Assembly: GCF_047600445.1 (NCBI RefSeq)
Contig: NZ_JASGKT010000002.1
Span: 2,852,001-2,916,000, forward strand
Direction: 5' to 3'
DNA from: Piscinibacter sp047600445
GTDB lineage: Bacteria > Pseudomonadota > Gammaproteobacteria > Burkholderiales > Burkholderiaceae_C
Length of the DNA: 64,000 nt
The translations under genes and the position numbers were made by a program. Under the pieces are notes generated by a model, which saw only the letters and a program-made list of their open reading frames with translations, was not told the origin of the DNA and searched no databases. Positions 59,480 through 64,000 of this stretch are shown here, piece after piece (the stretch's first letter is position 1; every line of letters begins with the position of its first letter).

Positions 59480-60595
59480 ATGAGCCTGGAGTCGCTGCTC
59501 GACCGCTTCGGCCAGGCCGCGGTGCTCGCCGGCGGCGGGCTCGTCATCGGCTTCGTGTTCGGCTTCTTCGCGCAGCGCTCGCGCTTCTGCCTGCGCTCGG
59601 CGGTGATCGAGTTCGCGCGCGGCGTGCCGGGCGGCAAGCTGACGGTGTGGCTGTTCGCCTTCGCCTTCGCGCTGCTGGGCACGCAGGCGCTGGTCGCGCT
59701 CGGCGCGATGGACGTGAGCGGCGCGCGCCAGCTCGCCGCGCGCGGCAGCCTCTCGGGCGCGGCGGTCGGCGGGCTGCTGTTCGGCATCGGCATGGTGCTG
59801 GCGCGCGGCTGCTCCAGCCGGCTGCTGGTGCTGGCCGCGCAGGGCAACCTGCGCTCGGTGCTGTCGGGCCTGGTGTTCGCGGTGGCCGCGCAGGCCTCGT
59901 GGACCGGCATGCTCGCGCCGTGGCGCGAGGCCATTTCCGCTTGGTGGACCGTCGAGGGCGGCGCCTCGCGCGACCTCACCGCGGTCTCCGGCCTGGGGCG
60001 GCCCGGCGCGCTGCTGTTCGGCGCGGTGTGGCTGGCGGCGGCCATCGTGTGGGCACGGCGCCAGCGCGTGCCGCCCTGGGGCTGGGCCGGCGCCAGCGCG
60101 GTCGGGCTGACGATCGCGGCGGCCTGGTGGTTCACCGCGGCGGTGGCCGCCACCTCGATGGAGGCCGGCCTCGCGCCGATCCAGGCGCTCAGCTTCACCG
60201 GCCCGAGCGCCGAGGTGCTCAGCCGCGTGCTGTTCGCGCCCGACAAGCCGCCGAGCTTCGACCTCGGCCTGGTGCCCGGCGTGTTCCTCGGCGCCTTCGT
60301 CGCGGCCGCGCTGTTCCGCGAGCTGAAGCTCGAAGGCTTCTCCGGCGGCGCCTCGATGCGGCGCTACCTGGTCGGCGCGGTGCTGATGGGCTTCGGCGGC
60401 ATGACGGCCGGCGGCTGTGCCGTCGGCGCCGGGCTCTCGGGCGCGGCGGTGTTCACGATCACCTCCTGGATCACGCTGGCCGCGATGTGGCTGGGCGCGG
60501 CGCTGACCGACCGCCTGGTCGACCAGCACGGCCACGAGGCCGCGCAGCCCCACCTCGGCGACCAGCCCGTGCCCGCCAGCCGCGCCTTCACCTGA
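59480..60595 (+). CDS. YeeE/YedE-family transporter (TsuA-like, sulfur compound import)
   Basis: A 371-residue membrane protein with about nine to ten helices. It carries the YeeE signatures RFCLRSAVIEF (C37), GMVLARGCSSRLLVLAAQGNLRSV (C111) and MTAGGCAVGAGLSGAA (C313). In TsuA these cysteines pass thiosulfate through the membrane by transient hydrogen bonding. Placement right after soxB and the DsrE-like gene suggests import of thiosulfate or sulfane-containing compounds. The His-rich C-terminus (DQHGHEAAQPHLGD) is cytoplasmic. The actual substrate is inferred. Confidence 0.85.
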   Translation: MSLESLLDRFGQAAVLAGGGLVIGFVFGFFAQRSRFCLRSAVIEFARGVPGGKLTVWLFAFAFALLGTQALVALGAMDVSGARQLAARGSLSGAAVGGLLFGIGMVLARGCSSRLLVLAAQGNLRSVLSGLVFAVAAQASWTGMLAPWREAISAWWTVEGGASRDLTAVSGLGRPGALLFGAVWLAAAIVWARRQRVPPWGWAGASAVGLTIAAAWWFTAAVAATSMEAGLAPIQALSFTGPSAEVLSRVLFAPDKPPSFDLGLVPGVFLGAFVAAALFRELKLEGFSGGASMRRYLVGAVLMGFGGMTAGGCAVGAGLSGAAVFTITSWITLAAMWLGAALTDRLVDQHGHEAAQPHLGDQPVPASRAFT

Positions 60596-60623
60596 TGCTC
60601 ACGACGTTCACGACGCACACGCC

Positions 60624-61223
60624 ATGAAGCCGTACCGACACCTGCTCGCCCTGCTCGCCGCCGCCGCGCTGACCGACGCACAGGCCGCGGACCTCGCACG
60701 CGCCGTCGAAATCGTCGAAGCCAAGTGCTTCATCTGCCACGGCACCGAGGGCGAGAGCTCGAGCCCGGCGTTCCCGCGCCTGGCGGGGCAGCACGCGAGC
60801 TACCTCGAGCGCCAGCTCATCGACTACAAGAGCGGCCGGCGCCGCAACGACACCATGCAGGCGATGGCCGCCGAGCTGACGGCCGACGAGATGCGCCTGC
60901 TGGGCATGTACTTCGAGTCGAAGCCGGCGCGTGCGCACCCGGTGACCGACCCCGAGCTGGCGCAGGTGGGCCGCTTCGTCTACAACCGCGGCAACCCGTT
61001 CTCCGGCGTGGCCGCCTGCGCCGACTGCCACGGCGCCGCCGGCCACGGCACCGAGAAGCTGCCGCGCCTGGGCGGCCAGCACGCGCAGTACGTGGAGAAC
61101 CAGCTCAAGGCCTTCAGCAAGCGCGAACGCAGCAACGACAACGCGGTGATGCACACCATCGCCTCCAAGCTCACCGAGCTGGAGGCGAAGGCGGTGGCGT
61201 CTTACATCAGCGCATTGCAGTAG
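60624..61223 (+). CDS. Di-heme class I cytochrome c (c4-like)
   Basis: A 199-residue exported cytochrome. A signal peptide ends at QA-A (about residue 21); haem motifs are CFICH (35-39) and CADCH (132-136), each followed by a Gly-rich loop and the pattern PRLAGQHASYLERQL / PRLGGQHAQYVENQL. Axial Met residues are likely in TMQAMA and VMHTIA. This twin-domain layout is that of cytochrome c4, which passes electrons to terminal oxidases. It follows the YeeE gene and converges on fccB with a 21-base gap. It may accept electrons from SoxAX, SoxCD or FccAB. Confidence 0.9.
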   Translation: MKPYRHLLALLAAAALTDAQAADLARAVEIVEAKCFICHGTEGESSSPAFPRLAGQHASYLERQLIDYKSGRRRNDTMQAMAAELTADEMRLLGMYFESKPARAHPVTDPELAQVGRFVYNRGNPFSGVAACADCHGAAGHGTEKLPRLGGQHAQYVENQLKAFSKRERSNDNAVMHTIASKLTELEAKAVASYISALQ

Positions 61224-61244
61224 GCCATCCGCCGCTGCGGCGCC

Positions 61245-62540
61245 TCAGGCCAGGGCCAGCGAATCGGCCCAGATATTGTCGGCCCAGGACAGCGCATAGC
61301 GCCCCTCCACCTGGTTGGCCCCGGCGGACACGCCGCCCGAGCCGGGCACCGGCAGGAAGGTCTTCTGCGCCGCGTCGTACTGGTGCACCGAGGCCACGTG
61401 GATCACGTCCTTGCCCGACACGAAGCTGTAGCAGGTGTTCATCACCACCGGCGTCGCGTTGACCGCCTCGCCCTTGAGCAACTGGATGATCGCCGCGGCC
61501 GCCACCTTGGCGTGCTGGTTGGCCATGTGCCCCGACTTGGGCATGGTCGGCGCCGGGAAAGTGGCGTCGCCCAGCACATGCACCCCCGGCAGCGCGGTGG
61601 ACTCCATCGTCAGCCAGTTCACCCCCACCCAGCGGTTGTTGACGTTGACCAGCCCGGCGTTCTTCGCCAGATCGGCCGCGCGCTGCGGCGGGATCAGGTT
61701 CAGCACGTCGGCCTTGACGTCCTCGAACTCCAGCCTGGCCACGCCGCCGGCGGCGTCGACCTCCTTCAGCTCGGCGTTCGCCCGGTACTCCAGGATGCCG
61801 GCATAGCGGTCCTTGAAGGCCTTCTCGAACAGCGCCTTCTTCGACTGCACCTCCGGGTTGGCGTCGAGCACCAGCACCTTGGACTTCGGCTTGGCCTGCT
61901 GCAGGTACGACGCCACCACGCAGGCGCGCTCGTAGGGCCCGGGCGGGCAGCGGTAGGGCACCTTGGGGATGGAGATGGCGAACACGCCGCCGTCCTTCAT
62001 CGCCTCGATCTGCCGGCGCAGCGCCACGGTCTGCGCGCCGGCCTTCCAGCCGTGCAGGAACCTGGCCTGCGCCGCCGGCGCGCCCAGCCCGCCCACCGCC
62101 TCGGTCATGAAGTCGATGCCCGGCGAGACCACCAGCCGGTCGTAGCGCAGGGTGCTGCCGTCGGCCAGCTTCACGGTCTTGGCGGCGGCGTCGATCGCGC
62201 TGACTTCGCCTTGCACGACCTTGACGCCCAGCGCCTTCAGGCCGTCGTAGCCGCGCGTGACGTCGCCGATCTGCTTGTAGCCGCCGAGCACGAGGTTGGA
62301 GATCGGGCAGGAGACGAAGCTGGCGTTGCGCTCGACCAGCGTCACCTCGACGTTGCCGCCCCACATCCTGAGGTAGCGCGCGGCGGTGGCGCCGCCGAAG
62401 CCGCCTCCGACGACGACGACGCGGCCGATGGACGGGCCGGAGGACGAGGACGGCGCGGCGCAGCCGGCCAGCGAGAGCGCGCCGAAGGCGGCGCCGGCGC
62501 CCAGCAGGCGGCGGCGCGAGAGCGTGGTGTGATCGGTCAT
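61245..62540 (-). CDS. fccB: Flavocytochrome c sulfide dehydrogenase, flavoprotein subunit
   Basis: FccAB oxidises sulfide (or polysulfide) in the periplasm and reduces cytochrome c. The 431-residue protein has a Tat motif (SRRRLLGAG) and possible lipobox (SLAGC27). The FAD-binding glycines are VVVVGGGFGGATAA (41-54). C78 in SCPISN aligns with the cysteine that covalently holds FAD in Allochromatium FccB, and C198 (YRCPPGPYER) with C370 (NTCYSF) matches the redox disulfide. I chose the ATG at 62540, as upstream in-frame codons lie within fccA. Often annotated as soxF when near sox genes. Confidence 0.95.
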   Translation of the reverse strand: MTDHTTLSRRRLLGAGAAFGALSLAGCAAPSSSSGPSIGRVVVVGGGFGGATAARYLRMWGGNVEVTLVERNASFVSCPISNLVLGGYKQIGDVTRGYDGLKALGVKVVQGEVSAIDAAAKTVKLADGSTLRYDRLVVSPGIDFMTEAVGGLGAPAAQARFLHGWKAGAQTVALRRQIEAMKDGGVFAISIPKVPYRCPPGPYERACVVASYLQQAKPKSKVLVLDANPEVQSKKALFEKAFKDRYAGILEYRANAELKEVDAAGGVARLEFEDVKADVLNLIPPQRAADLAKNAGLVNVNNRWVGVNWLTMESTALPGVHVLGDATFPAPTMPKSGHMANQHAKVAAAAIIQLLKGEAVNATPVVMNTCYSFVSGKDVIHVASVHQYDAAQKTFLPVPGSGGVSAGANQVEGRYALSWADNIWADSLALA

Positions 62541-62554
62541 GGCGTCGTTGCTCC

Positions 62555-62872
62555 TCACTGCGCGGGCTTCTGGGCGGCGAACCACTGGGCGATCAGCTTG
62601 AGCTGTTCGTCGCTGTAGCCCTTGGCGATCTGGTGCATGATGGTCGCCGGCTGCGCCCCGCTCTTGTAGTCGGCGATCTGCGCCAGGATCTTCTCGGCCG
62701 ACACCCCGGCCAGCGGCTTGACTTCCTTGCCTCGCACGTTGCCGTTCGTGCCGTGGCAGTTCGCGCACGTGGCCGCTAGGTTGCGCGCAAGGGTCGGGTC
62801 CTGGGCTTGGGCCAGGGCCCACGGTGAAGCCAGCGCCAGCACGGCGGCGGCCAGGGGACGGCGGACGGGCAT
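62555..62872 (-). CDS. fccA: Flavocytochrome c, mono-heme cytochrome subunit
   Basis: A 105-residue precursor (signal MPVRRPLAAAVLALASPWALAQ) with one haem motif CANCH (36-40). The sequence KILAQIADYKSGAQPATIMHQIAKG supplies the axial Met; this is the FccA class I fold. It is mono-haem, as in green sulfur bacteria, rather than di-haem as in Allochromatium. fccB follows after 14 bases. The ATG at 62872 starts the signal peptide; an upstream in-frame start adds an unconserved 20-residue lead. Divergent from the MBL gene over 147 bases. Confidence 0.92.
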   Translation of the reverse strand: MPVRRPLAAAVLALASPWALAQAQDPTLARNLAATCANCHGTNGNVRGKEVKPLAGVSAEKILAQIADYKSGAQPATIMHQIAKGYSDEQLKLIAQWFAAQKPAQ

Positions 62873-63019
62873 GGGTCGGGTCTCCTCGGTTGTCAGTGGC
62901 GTTGTGAGTGGCGCGGATTGTGGGTCAATCATGGCCCGCGCGACCCTCGGGTTTATGCACTTGCGAACCGTGCTTGTGCGGATTTCAAATATCAGTCAAT
63001 GCGAATCTACTGTTGCAAC

Positions 63020-63964
63020 ATGGCGGCCGCGATCGTGAAAACCCTTCCCGCGCTGCTGTTGGCGCTGGCGCTGCACGGCGCCGCCTGCGCGCAGGACACG
63101 CCGGTGCCCGAGCCGGTGGCGCCGGGCGCGTGGATGGTGCAGGGCCAGTCGGCGCTCGGCTCGGCGGCGAACCGCAACTTCATCTCCAACGCCGGCTTCG
63201 TGGTCACGAACGAGGGCGTGGTGGTGATCGACGCGCTCGGCTCGCCGGCGCTGGCCGAGGAGCTGATCGCGCGCATCCGCCGCATCACGCCCCAGCCGGT
63301 GACGCACGTGATCGTCACCCACTACCACGCCGACCACATCTACGGCCTGCAGGCCTTCAAGGCGGCCGGCGCGACGGTGATCGCGCAGCGCGCCGCCGGC
63401 GAGTACCTCAACTCGGAGACCGCCGCGCAGCGCCTGAAGGCGAGCCGCGAGGAGCTGTTCCCCTGGATCGACGAGAACACCCGCCTCGTGCCGGCCGACC
63501 GCTGGATCGACGGGCCGACCACGCTCACGGTCGGCGGCGTCGAGTTCCGGCTGATTCCGGTGGGCCCGGCGCACACGCCGGAAGACCTGGTGGTGCTGGT
63601 GCCCCGGCTGCGCGTGCTGTTCGCCGGCGACCTGGTGTTCCGCGGCCGCGTGCCCTTCGTCGGCCAGGCCGACAGCGGCCACTGGATCGAGGCGCTGGAC
63701 GCGCTGCTCGCCCACGACATCGACGTGGTCGTTCCCGGCCACGGCCCGGCCTCGACCAGCGCGCGCGCCGACCTGCAGCTCACGCGCGACTACCTCGCGC
63801 ACCTGCGCCGCACCATGGGCGAGGCGGCGCGTAACATGGAGCCGTTCGAGGAAGCCTACGAGAAGGCCGACTGGTCGCGCTTCGACAAGCTGCCGCTGTT
63901 CAAGGCGGCCAACCGCATCAACGCCTACAACACCTACCTGCTGATGGAGCACGAGGCGAAATGA
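63020..63964 (+). CDS. Periplasmic metallo-beta-lactamase-fold hydrolase (SoxH-like)
   Basis: A 314-residue precursor with signal AAAIVKTLPALLLALALHGAACA. The zinc site is complete: THYHADHIYG (H101, H103, D105, H106), GPAHTPEDLV, LFAGDLVF and VVPGHGP. This resembles SoxH-type proteins of sox clusters, for which no activity is certain; quinoprotein-linked MBL hydrolases are the alternative. An ATG at 62999 is also in frame, adding seven residues with two Cys; I prefer 63020. The stop overlaps the following start (ATGA). The upstream 147 bases include an A/T-rich part (TTTCAAATATCAGTCAATG) that may be the promoter. Confidence 0.85.
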   Translation: MAAAIVKTLPALLLALALHGAACAQDTPVPEPVAPGAWMVQGQSALGSAANRNFISNAGFVVTNEGVVVIDALGSPALAEELIARIRRITPQPVTHVIVTHYHADHIYGLQAFKAAGATVIAQRAAGEYLNSETAAQRLKASREELFPWIDENTRLVPADRWIDGPTTLTVGGVEFRLIPVGPAHTPEDLVVLVPRLRVLFAGDLVFRGRVPFVGQADSGHWIEALDALLAHDIDVVVPGHGPASTSARADLQLTRDYLAHLRRTMGEAARNMEPFEEAYEKADWSRFDKLPLFKAANRINAYNTYLLMEHEAK

Positions 63965-64000
63965 AGCCCACGCGACGCGAATTCCTCTGCGCGACGGCAG
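63961..64000 (+). CDS. Start of a Tat-exported protein, truncated by the window
   Basis: Thirteen codons are visible: MKPTRREFLCATA, i.e. a twin-arginine motif RREFLC. The start overlaps the preceding stop (ATGA), so it belongs to the same operon as the MBL-fold gene. No more can be said; a periplasmic cofactor-containing enzyme is likely. Confidence 0.7.
   Translation, partial: MKPTRREFLCATA

Noticed and set aside
57266..60553. A 1095-codon minus-strand frame opposite soxB and the YeeE gene
   Set aside because: Same low-complexity composition; soxB, the DsrE-like gene and the transporter opposite are unmistakable.

Overview
The window is a strongly G+C-rich chromosomal segment from a betaproteobacterium of the order Burkholderiales. 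The gene neighbourhoods (pgk-pyk-fba-purE-purK-tsaC, def-fmt divergent from LysM-dprA-smg, yajC-secD-secF) and the dispersed GC-rich palindromes point to the Leptothrix/Rubrivivax/Ideonella part of the order. That placement is inference; species cannot be read from the sequence. I see no rRNA, tRNA, CRISPR array, phage or transposase. Coding density is very high, many neighbours overlap by 1-17 bases, and no gene-free stretch exceeds about 240 bases.

Layout. 1-5.3 kb: a truncated FUSC membrane protein diverges from an S-adenosylhomocysteine (SAH) riboswitch followed by ahcY-tlyA-metF, a one-carbon/SAM-cycle operon. 5.3-14.9 kb: an OmpW porin, two different 5-formyl-THF cyclo-ligases on either side of a DUF2917/LysR pair, a soluble lytic transglycosylase, a GST, the CCA tRNA enzyme, and a Fur-box-controlled DUF3649-PepSY-DUF3325 operon. 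15-21.6 kb: a MidA-type methyltransferase, then folM-folB-ttcA-DUF4136 and glmU. 21.5-26 kb: tsaB-rimI-udg and a PAS-GGDEF-EAL protein. 26-42.5 kb: dacB, a second OmpW, two SGNH-type lipoproteins, then tsaC-purK-purE-fba-ilvA-pyk-pgk, azlCD, htpX and fmt-def. 42.6-52.2 kb: LysM-dprA-smg, a DUF1631 protein, yajC-secD-secF and an SDR. 52.3-64 kb: a sulfur-oxidation island, soxC-D-Y-Z-A-X, soxB, a periplasmic DsrE-like protein, a YeeE-type sulfur transporter and a di-heme cytochrome c. Convergent to it are flavocytochrome c sulfide dehydrogenase genes (fccB, fccA), and divergent from those is a metallo-beta-lactamase-fold protein followed by the first codons of a Tat-exported protein.

How the genes work together. 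The sulfur island encodes the full periplasmic Sox machinery: SoxAX loads thiosulfate onto SoxYZ, SoxB hydrolyses sulfonate and SoxCD oxidises the remaining sulfane. Flavocytochrome c is a separate route for sulfide, and several c-type cytochromes can take the electrons. Complete thiosulfate oxidation without sulfur globules is the expected phenotype. Sox regulators and SoxVW-type thiol partners are not in the window.

Most unusual observations: (i) a clear SAH riboswitch whose 3' pseudoknot strand overlaps a competing hairpin; (ii) a dispersed palindromic repeat that appears inside the N-terminal coding sequence of both soxD and ttcA; (iii) dprA with no canonical start codon and fmt apparently starting with CTG; (iv) hairpins between soxY and soxZ, and a terminator plus an A/T-rich inverted repeat directly before soxB; (v) a tandem pair of SGNH lipoproteins, one lacking the catalytic serine motif. 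No clearly undescribed multi-gene system was found; the rest is recognisable biology.
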